Source: a bacterium | Lineage (GTDB): Bacteria > Patescibacteriota > Microgenomatia > Daviesbacterales > UBA10151 | Reading direction: 5' to 3' | Assembly (NCBI GenBank): GCA_030647265.1 | Contig: JAUSJM010000018.1 | Location: 1-34,236 of the forward strand | DNA length: 34,236 nucleotides | Shown here: positions 24,188 to 32,775 of the stretch, piece by piece | Position numbering within the stretch: the stretch's first letter is position 1 | How the letters are laid out: each line of letters begins with the position of its first letter | The notes under the pieces: generated by a model | What the model was told of the DNA's origin: nothing | The model's input: only the letters and a program-made list of their open reading frames with translations | The model's database searches: none | Translations under genes and position numbers: made by a program

Positions 24188-25948
24188 TTACTTTTGAGTT
24201 TTGACCTTTGAATTTTGATATTGCTGTTGGTACATCTCTACTAACTCTTTAACACTGGTCGCATCTTCCGGCTCTTTATCTTCCCTAAAGGTGATTAATC
24301 TGGGGAATCTCAGAGCATAACCTGGCTCTTTGCCAGCTTTGCCTGCAGTATGAACCGGTGATCTGGTGATCTCATCAGCCAACACTTCTATCACAATCTC
24401 TGGCTTAATCCACACTGAAGGCTCTAAGATAGAGTTTACTCTGGCAGGTCTTTGTTCTACCTTAATTTTGTCAGCCTGGGCATGAATCTCCCTCCACTCT
24501 ATATCTGTCAGCCCGGTACCAATTTTAGAAACGGTTACAAACTCATCTTTTTCCTGGTCATAAACACCTACCAAAAGTGCTCCTGCTCCAAATTCTGCCC
24601 TTTTACCTCTACCAAAGATATATCCTAGGATCACCACATCTATCGTGTCTTTTAGCTCCCCTGAAGAGTGTCTTTTTAATTTCACCCAGTTAAAGTTTCT
24701 GGCCCCGGCTTCATATTTGGAATCAGGCCTTTTGACCACCAAACCCTCTAAACCTTTAGTTAAAGCATCATTGAAAAGTTCATTTAGTCTCTCCTCCCGG
24801 GTAACAAACTCTCCCGGCTGAGGGATCAGCACCCCGTCTCCCAAAACAACCTGCTTAAGCCTTCCCATCCTTTCCCGAAGCGGCAGGTCTACCAAAGATT
24901 CCCCCTCAAGATACATCACATCAAAGACAAAAGCCTTTAAAGGGATTTTCCGGCTCATCTCTTCCACATTATATTTTCTTCTTCTTTTGGTAGTTTCCTG
25001 AAAAGGCAAGAACTCATCAGACTCCGGGTTAAAAGCTAAAGATTCGGCATCCAAAATAGCTATTTTGGCCTTCACTTGTTTCAAAACTCCAGCCACAATA
25101 TCAGGTAAGCTGGCGGTTGTTTCTTCTAAGTTCCGAGAAAAGATTCTTACCTTTTCTCCATCTTTATGAATTTGGGTGCGAAAGCCATCATATTTATATT
25201 GAGCATGAACCTCTCCCCCAAACTTTTCTAAGATGGCTTTGGCATCTGGCAACCTTTCACAAAGCTGAGATCTGATGGGCCTGCCCACTGTCACATCAAG
25301 CTTCCTTACCCCTGCCAACCCTTTTTCCCAGAGGGTTTCTCCTATTAACCCTAAGTCTGAAATTTTATTGTAGGCTTCTTCCAGCTCTTTCCTGTTTTTT
25401 CTGTCTCCTAATTTAGCCTGGGCAAAAGCATCTAAAACTGTAGGATCTCCTACTCCTAACCTGCTTACTCCCAAAGGAATCCTCACTAAGTGTTTTGCTC
25501 CTATAGGATCAACCTTTTTTAAAAGCTCGGCTAGAGCACCAACCTTCTTCTCCACTGTCCCCTCACCAAAAGTCTGAGCAATCTGCCTTAAAATTCCAAA
25601 GACTTCCGATACAGTAAGAGTGGATAATTTATGGGGGTTACCCTGAGCGAGCGCAGCGAGTCGAAGGGCCACCTTGCCTAAATCCCCCACTTGGCCATAC
25701 TCCTTGAGCACTTCTTCCCGCTCTACTTTACAGTCTCGAGCTATGGCCAGGGCAACCAGTTTTTCACTCATTCCCATCTCTATAGGTTCATAAAAAGGCC
25801 CTACCCTTCCCTGAATCAGATAAGCCACCTTAGCTATTTCCTTAGCCTCAACCTCTCCAAAAAGCTGGGCTAAAATATTAATTAAAGCCAGCCTGGAAGA
25901 GGTCTCTTCTAATTTTTCTAAATACCGGGAAAACTTAGCAAAAGTCAT
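24188..25948 (-). CDS. lig: ATP-dependent DNA ligase, archaeal/LigB-like
   Basis: Motif I AQYKYDGFRTQIH; VRIFSRNLEETTASLPDI; ILDAESLAF; EGLVVKRPDSKYEAGARNFNWVKLKR. Confidence 0.95.
   Translation of the reverse strand: MTFAKFSRYLEKLEETSSRLALINILAQLFGEVEAKEIAKVAYLIQGRVGPFYEPIEMGMSEKLVALAIARDCKVEREEVLKEYGQVGDLGKVALRLAALAQGNPHKLSTLTVSEVFGILRQIAQTFGEGTVEKKVGALAELLKKVDPIGAKHLVRIPLGVSRLGVGDPTVLDAFAQAKLGDRKNRKELEEAYNKISDLGLIGETLWEKGLAGVRKLDVTVGRPIRSQLCERLPDAKAILEKFGGEVHAQYKYDGFRTQIHKDGEKVRIFSRNLEETTASLPDIVAGVLKQVKAKIAILDAESLAFNPESDEFLPFQETTKRRRKYNVEEMSRKIPLKAFVFDVMYLEGESLVDLPLRERMGRLKQVVLGDGVLIPQPGEFVTREERLNELFNDALTKGLEGLVVKRPDSKYEAGARNFNWVKLKRHSSGELKDTIDVVILGYIFGRGKRAEFGAGALLVGVYDQEKDEFVTVSKIGTGLTDIEWREIHAQADKIKVEQRPARVNSILEPSVWIKPEIVIEVLADEITRSPVHTAGKAGKEPGYALRFPRLITFREDKEPEDATSVKELVEMYQQQYQNSKVKTQK
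24191..24218 (+). repeat. Heptameric degenerate tandem repeat at the 3' end of the ligase gene
   Basis: CTTTTGA GTTTTGA CCTTTGA ATTTTGA; encodes the tail QNSKVKTQK*. Confidence 0.8.
25641..25668 (-). repeat. Dispersed CCTGAGC..GTCGAAGG repeat inside the DNA ligase gene
   Basis: CCCTGAGCGAGCGCAGCGAGTCGAAGGG; encodes ALRLAALAQG in the ligase frame. Confidence 0.75.
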
Positions 25949-26013
25949 CGTAAGAATTGTAATCTATCCCTCCCACCTTGTAAAATATTTTTTTCTGCAC
26001 TAAGCTTTAAAAA

Positions 26014-26697
26014 ATGGAGCAGACAGAACGAGAACAAACCTCAACTCAACAGCCTCCTTTGCCTCAACGAAGGCGAGCCGCTCACGAAGAATATTTAAAA
26101 TCATATTTTCTGAGACAACTTAAAAAATTTCAAAAGGGAGAGGTAGAAGCAGAACCGCTGGCAGTAAAACTTACTAACATCCGCTTGGCTGCAGAAAGAC
26201 AAGCTGAACGTGATGCTCTGCTAAGGAAATTTTTAGATCAAGGTACTTTCCCTAAAGACTTAGAGGAATCACTAGCCATCATCCAAGAAAATGGCCTAGA
26301 TGGCACTCTGCTCTATTTAGACATCGATCAGTTTAGCAGATTTAACAACACCTTCGGGCATCCTGCTGGAGATAAACTGCTGAGACTTTATGGGAGAGCT
26401 ATCATCAGCTCTACCCGATTAACTGATCTGTGTGGGCGAGTAGGCGGAGATGAGTTGGCAATTTTCTTGCCTGCCACTGATCTTGAAGGAGCAAATGTAG
26501 TGGTAGAAAAAATTAGAACGGCTATTTTGGAAGAAGTTCAAAAGGAGCTTCCCAACCTACCTTGGCAACAAACAATTAGCATTGGTACAGCTGAGGTTCA
26601 AAGAGATGATACCGTCACCAGTCTTCTGGACCGCGCTGATAAAGCTTTATATGAGGCCAAACGAGAAAAAGCAAATTGCAATAACGCGCCCCTTTAA
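26014..26697 (+). CDS. GGDEF-domain protein (putative diguanylate cyclase)
   Basis: LLYLDIDQFSRFNNTFGHPAGDKLLR...CGRVGGDELAIFLP...ISIGTAEV...ADKALYEAKR. Confidence 0.92.
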   Translation: MEQTEREQTSTQQPPLPQRRRAAHEEYLKSYFLRQLKKFQKGEVEAEPLAVKLTNIRLAAERQAERDALLRKFLDQGTFPKDLEESLAIIQENGLDGTLLYLDIDQFSRFNNTFGHPAGDKLLRLYGRAIISSTRLTDLCGRVGGDELAIFLPATDLEGANVVVEKIRTAILEEVQKELPNLPWQQTISIGTAEVQRDDTVTSLLDRADKALYEAKREKANCNNAPL

Positions 26698-26700
26698 AGA

Positions 26701-27777
26701 TCACTTTAAAACATAAACTGCATTTTTAGTGCCGCCGGTTTTCTTAAGCAGGTCTTTTTGCTTTAAGAACTTGATCTCCCGAAGCACTGTATCATCGGAA
26801 AAATCAGGGAAAATTTTCCTAAAGTCTTTATTTCTCATCTCTTTGTGACGGTGTAGGTACTCCATAATAAGCATCTGCCTTTCATTTAACTCCACCTGCT
26901 CCCCTAACTTATCCTTCACCCGAGAATCCATAGAAATTCTTCTGACCCTTTCTTTGATTTTATTAAGTTCAATGGCTACTCCCTCTACAAAATATTCCAG
27001 CCAGGGAGTTAAATCCCGGTCTTTATTATCCAAAACCAGCTGGTTGGAAACAGCCTGTAGATTGGTGTAATAATCCATAGGGCTGGAATCAAAGTACTCC
27101 TCTAAAGAAAAGAGCTTCCTAATATCATAACCATCTAAAAACATGATTAAGGTAGCCACAGCCCTGGCAGTTCTACCATTCCCCTCTACAAAAGGATGAA
27201 TTCTAGCCAGTTCATAGTGGACAATTCCAGCTTTTATAATTGGATGGACTTCTAATATTTCCTCAGAGTTAATCCAATTTAACAAGTCCTCTACCTGATA
27301 TGGCACTTCAGCAGCAGGAGGTGGAGTGTAAGAAACCTCTCCGGTGAGGCTGTTTTTTAAAACCACCTGTTTTGTTCTGAAGGCTCCTGCTTTTTCAGGA
27401 ATAACAAGTTTTTCCACCACCAGGCGGTGAATATCACACAAAATTTCCGGGGTTAGAGTATATCTTCCTTCAGCTTTAATTTGGGAAGCTAAATCATCTA
27501 AAAACTTTAAAACATTTCTATAATTTATAACCTCCTGGATATCCCTTTCTCTGGCCACCACTTCCTGTCCATCTAACACCTCCTGGGCCTCTTCAAAAGA
27601 GAGTCTGTTTCCCTCCAAATGGGTTCCATGATGGACTGATCTTTCTAAGGCTTCTTTTCTGAATTTAGCCTCCCAGGCAGGAATTAAAGGAGAGTTTAAG
27701 ATCACCTCTCTTGAGGCATCAACAACACCGATGTTTTTGAGAATCTTGTTGGTAATAATATACTTAGGCAGAAACAT
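26701..27777 (-). CDS. Fic-family protein (start at internal Met; track 27885)
   Basis: ARIHPFVEGNGRTARAVATLIMFLDGYD; GTHLEGN inhibitory-helix-like motif; C-terminal winged-helix-like region. Confidence 0.93.
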   Translation of the reverse strand: MFLPKYIITNKILKNIGVVDASREVILNSPLIPAWEAKFRKEALERSVHHGTHLEGNRLSFEEAQEVLDGQEVVARERDIQEVINYRNVLKFLDDLASQIKAEGRYTLTPEILCDIHRLVVEKLVIPEKAGAFRTKQVVLKNSLTGEVSYTPPPAAEVPYQVEDLLNWINSEEILEVHPIIKAGIVHYELARIHPFVEGNGRTARAVATLIMFLDGYDIRKLFSLEEYFDSSPMDYYTNLQAVSNQLVLDNKDRDLTPWLEYFVEGVAIELNKIKERVRRISMDSRVKDKLGEQVELNERQMLIMEYLHRHKEMRNKDFRKIFPDFSDDTVLREIKFLKQKDLLKKTGGTKNAVYVLK

Positions 27778-27834
27778 CACCCTATTCTTGCATATTTCCC
27801 GCAAAAGAGAAAGAGTGATACAATAACTACAGGT

Positions 27835-28116
27835 ATGGCCAGAAAAACCAGGGCTCAAAGACAAGCAGAAGAAAAAACCTTTCATGGAGAGCTTTTTACT
27901 CAGCTTTTGACTCTTTCTACCTCAGGTTTTGGACTGGTAGCAGCTTTAGCCTGGAACGATACTATCCAACAACTGGTAAAAGAATTTATTGAACCAAGGA
28001 TCCCAGGTTCCGGACTTTTATCCAGGTTTATTTATGCTTTGATTGTGACCCTCTTTGCAGTGTTGATAACCTATCAACTATCCCACCTGGCAGCCAAATT
28101 TCAGACAAAAAAGTAA
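27835..28116 (+). CDS. DUF5654-like small membrane protein
   Basis: TLSTSGFGLVAALAWNDTIQQLVKEFI...IYALIVTLFAVLITYQL. Confidence 0.7.
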   Translation: MARKTRAQRQAEEKTFHGELFTQLLTLSTSGFGLVAALAWNDTIQQLVKEFIEPRIPGSGLLSRFIYALIVTLFAVLITYQLSHLAAKFQTKK

Positions 28117-28117
28117 T

Positions 28118-29194
28118 TCATTCTGAAAATAGTTTTCCCTCTTCCACCTTTATTACCTGGGCTGACTTAAGGAAATCTTTGGGGATAGGCTCAGTTTCTA
28201 CAGCAGATAAAATAGTTTGCTGGCCAAAGACCAAGGAGATAACATAATCCCGGTGTTTTATATCCAGCTCTGAAAAGATATCATCTAAAAGTAACACCGG
28301 CCTTGAGCCTTTGACTTCGCTGACAAACTGCAACTCTGCCAGTTTCAGCTCCAAAACTGCTGTCCTTTGTTCCCCTCTAGAACCAAAAAAGGCTAGATCA
28401 TGCCCATCCATCATAAAGGTGAAATCATCCCGGTGCGGACCAATTAAGGTAGCAGCTGCTCCTATCTCCCGAGGCTGATACTCCTTTATCCTGCCCTCAG
28501 AGATCGTGTTCTCCTCGTAAACAAACTTAAACTTGCCCATGGAACCGGGGATAAGCCGAAGTTTATGTATCTGCTCATTCAAACTGGTAAAAAGATCTCT
28601 TCTTTTAGCAGAAATAATACTCCCCCACTTTACCAACTCGGTAGTCCAAAACTCCAGCTCGGAAATTTTAGCTTGGCCTTCCTGAATCCTTTTTAACAAC
28701 CTATTCCGGGAAATTAAAGTGGCTATGTAGCTTCCTAGGGCTTTTTTATATTCCCGATCTACTTGAGACAAAGCGTTATCCATAAAGTTACGGCGGAGTG
28801 TTGGAGGTCCAGCCACTAAAAAAATATCCTCAGGAGCAAAATAAACTGCTACCAGATTCCCCACATAATCCATAACTCTTCTTGGTATCCCATTAACCTT
28901 GACCCTCTTTTCCAAACCACCTTCAGCTTTTAACTGCATCCCAATCTCCAGTTTAGTGACCTCTCCACCCTCCTCTATCTCACCTTCCAGTAAACAATAA
29001 CTTTCTCCCTGTTTAATTAACTGCTGTTCAGTTTCTGCCCGAGTAGATTTAGTGGTAGCCAGGAAATATACTGCCTCCAAAAGGTTTGATTTTCCCTGAG
29101 CATTCTTGCCTCTAAATAAAGTGACTGGAGAAAAGTCTAAATTAACTTTGGAGAAATTTCTGAAGTTAATAAGTTTCAGGTTTTTAAGAAACAT
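28118..29194 (-). CDS. recF: DNA replication and repair protein RecF
   Basis: LKNLKLINFRNFSKVNLDFSP, GKNAQGKSNLLEAVYFLATTKS, LIGPHRDDFTF, GSRGEQRTAVLELKLAE, VLLLDDIFSELD. Confidence 0.96.
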   Translation of the reverse strand: MFLKNLKLINFRNFSKVNLDFSPVTLFRGKNAQGKSNLLEAVYFLATTKSTRAETEQQLIKQGESYCLLEGEIEEGGEVTKLEIGMQLKAEGGLEKRVKVNGIPRRVMDYVGNLVAVYFAPEDIFLVAGPPTLRRNFMDNALSQVDREYKKALGSYIATLISRNRLLKRIQEGQAKISELEFWTTELVKWGSIISAKRRDLFTSLNEQIHKLRLIPGSMGKFKFVYEENTISEGRIKEYQPREIGAAATLIGPHRDDFTFMMDGHDLAFFGSRGEQRTAVLELKLAELQFVSEVKGSRPVLLLDDIFSELDIKHRDYVISLVFGQQTILSAVETEPIPKDFLKSAQVIKVEEGKLFSE

Positions 29195-29197
29195 AGC

Positions 29198-30577
29198 CTA
29201 TCTTTCCCAATGACCCAGCCCTAAAAACTCCTGAATTCTAAAAGGTAGCTTCCCCTGGCGAAAGAAAAGGTCCGGGCGAAGTGAAATAAGACCCAATAAA
29301 AAGATAAGACTCCCTAAAGCTACAAAAATGGGAGTGATGCCTAAAAGATCAGCTAAGACTCCGGTTAAAACAGCAGTCACCGCGGAAAAAGAGGTCATGA
29401 TGACAAATAGAAAAGCAAAGATCTTTCCTCTGTCTGCCTCGGGAGTATTCTCCTGCAAGGCTGTTTGGCTGGGGATGATAATGGCTACCGTCGCCAAACC
29501 GGTCAAAAAGGCTAACACCGCAAAGAAGGAAGAAAGAGATGGGGCCCGGAAAAAGTAACGGGGATGAGTGATATAACTTGGCAGCTCCGTCGACTGAAAG
29601 ATCTGGGCAAAAAAAGGCACCAAACCGATCAGCAGTAACATCAATCCTGCCAAAAGGATGGCCGGACGAACCAGTATTCTCCTAGGCAAATGCTGGAAAA
29701 AACGGCCGATCAGTAAAGCTCCCGAGACCATCCCCAACCCCAGAGGCAGCATCACAAAGTAGGAAGCATCGGTGGCATGAATACGCAACACCCTCTCTAA
29801 ATAAGCCGGGGTAACCACCGCTAAAATGCCCACCATCCCCTGCACTGCTGACAAAAGCCCGATGGAGGTCATTACTGAAACCTTACCTCTAATAAACCTG
29901 AGAGTATCTGTAGCCTCCTCAAAGGTAAAATCCAACATCTTCCCCACCACAGAAAAAGATACTTTTCTGCCAAAGGTGTGGGCAGCTTTGCGAGAAACCT
30001 TGATCACCGGTAAATTCCGGGCCAAAATAAAGGCTAAAAAGAGCAGCCCCGCTCCCAGGTAAAAAAGGGTGTTGATGCCAAAATGGTTTAAGACTGGTCC
30101 TCCCAGGGAAAAACCAAGCATAAAAGATCCATATAAAGTCAGGGAAAATAAAGAGTTGGCTAAAAAGAGTTGTTTTTTAGAAACCAGCATGGGGATAGAG
30201 GAAGATTCTGAAGGCATAAAAAATTGAGCCAGGGAGTTGACAATAAAGGTGTTTACTAAAATTAAAGGATAAGAGCGTTTTATAAAAACAAAGAAGATAA
30301 AAGAGATAGCTAAAAACAAGTCGATTAAGATGATCAGTTTTTTGCGGTCCACAATATCCACAAAAACCCCGGCAAACATGCCAAAAATAATGGCCGGCAG
30401 AAAAACTGCCAACATATAAGCTGAAACAGCAAAGTTGGAGCCGGTTAGCTTATAAACCCAGATGATGAGGGCAAAATTTAAAGCATTGTAGGAAAGCTGG
30501 ACTAAAATTTGGTTAAACCATAAGTACCTAAAACCATGGTTAGAAATTACTGAAGAAAAGCTCACCTTTTGAGACAT
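29198..30577 (-). CDS. MFS transporter
   Basis: About 12 hydrophobic segments; GFRYLWFNQILVQLSYNALNFALIIWVYKLTGS, GMFAGVFVDIVDRKK. Confidence 0.9.
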   Translation of the reverse strand: MSQKVSFSSVISNHGFRYLWFNQILVQLSYNALNFALIIWVYKLTGSNFAVSAYMLAVFLPAIIFGMFAGVFVDIVDRKKLIILIDLFLAISFIFFVFIKRSYPLILVNTFIVNSLAQFFMPSESSSIPMLVSKKQLFLANSLFSLTLYGSFMLGFSLGGPVLNHFGINTLFYLGAGLLFLAFILARNLPVIKVSRKAAHTFGRKVSFSVVGKMLDFTFEEATDTLRFIRGKVSVMTSIGLLSAVQGMVGILAVVTPAYLERVLRIHATDASYFVMLPLGLGMVSGALLIGRFFQHLPRRILVRPAILLAGLMLLLIGLVPFFAQIFQSTELPSYITHPRYFFRAPSLSSFFAVLAFLTGLATVAIIIPSQTALQENTPEADRGKIFAFLFVIMTSFSAVTAVLTGVLADLLGITPIFVALGSLIFLLGLISLRPDLFFRQGKLPFRIQEFLGLGHWER

Positions 30578-30621
30578 AGATTAAGCCCTGGCAGAGAGGG
30601 CTAAAAAGTATTATACAACTA

Positions 30622-31674
30622 TTAAGTCTTGACCTTTTTTTCTAGAAGATGTGTATATTTTTTTAAGGCTCGATCAATTGACCTTTGTCCTAAAATATCA
30701 ATCAGACGCAACCCTTTTCTCCCTACTAACCTGCTATCCTTATTCCACAACCACCTAGTATCAATAAAGAAGACTCCTCCACTATTAGTATCCACTAACA
30801 CATTGGCAGTCTTTTTAAACCACTCCCAGGGGTGTCTGGCTACCTCTTCCGGACGGGTGTCAATCAATCTTCCGGTATCAAAGTACATTTTCTTGGCCAA
30901 AAGCGCAAAAACCAGAAGTTTCTCGACAACTTCGGGATGTTGTTGCATCTGGTCATCGTTTAACTTTTCTAAAGGAACAATCCCCTCGCCAGTAACCGGC
31001 TTCTGAATAATATAGTAGGTAGAAGGCAACCTTTTACCCTGCGCTTTCAATTCCTCCGCGCGTTCCCAAGTTAATTTTAGGGGGTGGCCAATAATCGCTC
31101 CTTCTCCCTTTAGGAAGCTATCGTCTTCATGCCTTTGAAAAACTCCAGCAATGCAGGTAATTGTCTCCTCGCTTCCTAAAACTTTTAGTAACTCCTGGTG
31201 GAATGGATCAGCGGGATCTTTTAAAGATTTTAGTACTTCTGCTCGAACCGGCGATTCTCCTTCGGGGTAAAGGGTAACTTTTCCTTGAAAATTCTTCTCA
31301 TACTCTTTAACTGGATAATCGGCCAGGCTATTTTGTTCTGATCCACTGAAATATTTTCTGATTAGAAGGTATTCTGCAACCCCATTTTTTATGAATTCCT
31401 GATCTGGGTAAATTTTAAATTCTGGACCTAATACTCTGGCCAAAAAATTACTGGCTAATTTCCTAGGTACAACCAATCTAAGCATCTTGAGTATAGGGAG
31501 AGGGAAATTCTCCACCATACCCATTTTGATATAGAAATCCGGTGTGGGTGACAAACTCTCCGATTTCCTAGCTTCAAAAACTTCAGCGTGAGAACCATCA
31601 GTAACCTTATTTAAAGACATCCCTGGATTAAAAGGCGATAAATCCTGTAATCCTTCTCTCGACTCCCCTGCCAT
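30622..31674 (-). CDS. Hypothetical protein, possible divergent protein-kinase-like fold
   Basis: HAEVFEARK...DFYIKMG...AEYLLIRKYF...TYYIIQKPV...NVLVDTNSGGVFFIDTRW follows kinase-like motif order. Confidence 0.45.
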   Translation of the reverse strand: MAGESREGLQDLSPFNPGMSLNKVTDGSHAEVFEARKSESLSPTPDFYIKMGMVENFPLPILKMLRLVVPRKLASNFLARVLGPEFKIYPDQEFIKNGVAEYLLIRKYFSGSEQNSLADYPVKEYEKNFQGKVTLYPEGESPVRAEVLKSLKDPADPFHQELLKVLGSEETITCIAGVFQRHEDDSFLKGEGAIIGHPLKLTWERAEELKAQGKRLPSTYYIIQKPVTGEGIVPLEKLNDDQMQQHPEVVEKLLVFALLAKKMYFDTGRLIDTRPEEVARHPWEWFKKTANVLVDTNSGGVFFIDTRWLWNKDSRLVGRKGLRLIDILGQRSIDRALKKYTHLLEKKVKT

Positions 31675-31704
31675 AGTTCGATTCTAACACATTCATTTCA
31701 AATT

Positions 31705-32352
31705 CTATGAGCAGAAATGCTGCCAAAAATACTTTGGAGAGTGAACCAGCCAGTTATGATCCATTCCCTCTAAAATAAACATTTTAGAGTTAGAAATTAG
31801 GTGCTGGAGAGCCCTTCCTTGGTTAAGAGGTGTAACCCGATCTTTCTCACCCCAAATTAACACAGTTGGAACATTTATAGCTTTTGCTTCTTTTTCCAAG
31901 TTAGCATTTTTGGCATAAAATCCCAGCTTTGAATGGAAAATGGGCCTTCTTAAAAACCTCCCAGGGAAACCTAAACCCATACCTATTTTTTTGTTTGTAT
32001 GATTAAACCAGTCCTGAAACTGCTTAGAAAGCGCTTGCCAGATATTCTCGCGATAATCAACACCTTTAGTATCTATTAAATAAAGTTTGTTGACTTTCTC
32101 TGGATGGTGACTAGCAAAAGCCAAAGCTAATACCCCACCCAAGGAATGACCAATTAAATTAGCTTTCTCTAAATTATTTCTTTTTAAAAAATGAAGAAAA
32201 TTTTCTTCAAACAACTGAGGGTTACCATCCGGTACCACTAATTCTAAAGGAGCCACCAAGACCTTTGTATCTGAAGGTGCAGATTTAATCAGTTTTTTGT
32301 AAAAGCCTTCATTTAACGTCCAAGCTGGAATAACAACTATTGATTGTTTCAC
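31705..32352 (-). CDS. Alpha/beta hydrolase
   Basis: NLIGHSLGGVLALAFASHHPEKVNKLYLID, VLIWGEKDRVTP, MDHNWLVHSP. Confidence 0.92.
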   Translation of the reverse strand: MKQSIVVIPAWTLNEGFYKKLIKSAPSDTKVLVAPLELVVPDGNPQLFEENFLHFLKRNNLEKANLIGHSLGGVLALAFASHHPEKVNKLYLIDTKGVDYRENIWQALSKQFQDWFNHTNKKIGMGLGFPGRFLRRPIFHSKLGFYAKNANLEKEAKAINVPTVLIWGEKDRVTPLNQGRALQHLISNSKMFILEGMDHNWLVHSPKYFWQHFCS

Positions 32353-32361
32353 ATTAATCCT

Positions 32362-32772
32362 TTAGCTTTCTAAGAGATTGTGGTTGTCAAAAAGCCACTT
32401 AGCGCTACTTACCAACTGAAGATTTGGAATCTCCTCTGGAGAGAAGAAGCTAGCTTCTAAAATTTTCTTCTCCTTTTTGGAAAGTTTAGGCTTCCCTTCT
32501 GTTTCTGCCAGAAAGAAAAAGATGATGGTATGGTAATCAAAATTAGGAAAGATAGCCTGATGATGGTTAATTAACTTAAGATTTTTTAATTCCAAACCCA
32601 CCTCTTCTTTTAATTCTCTTAGGGCTGCCTGTTCTAAACTCTCCCCAAACCTTACTCCTCCACCTGGAACAATCCAGTACTCTTTTTCATCTTCCAGTTT
32701 CTCTTTGATGAGCAGAAACTTCCCATCCTTTTTAGCCACCACACTCACCACCACTCTTGGTCTTTTTTCCAT
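32362..32772 (-). CDS. NUDIX hydrolase
   Basis: WIVPGGGVRFGESLEQAALRELKEEVGLE. Confidence 0.93.
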   Translation of the reverse strand: MEKRPRVVVSVVAKKDGKFLLIKEKLEDEKEYWIVPGGGVRFGESLEQAALRELKEEVGLELKNLKLINHHQAIFPNFDYHTIIFFFLAETEGKPKLSKKEKKILEASFFSPEEIPNLQLVSSAKWLFDNHNLLES

Positions 32773-32775
32773 AAA

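Noticed and set aside
27778-27885. N-terminal extension of the Fic ORF (MKGFFFCLSLSPGFSGHTCS...)
   Set aside because: It overlaps the divergent DUF5654-like gene and its promoter region; internal Met at 27777 is the better start.
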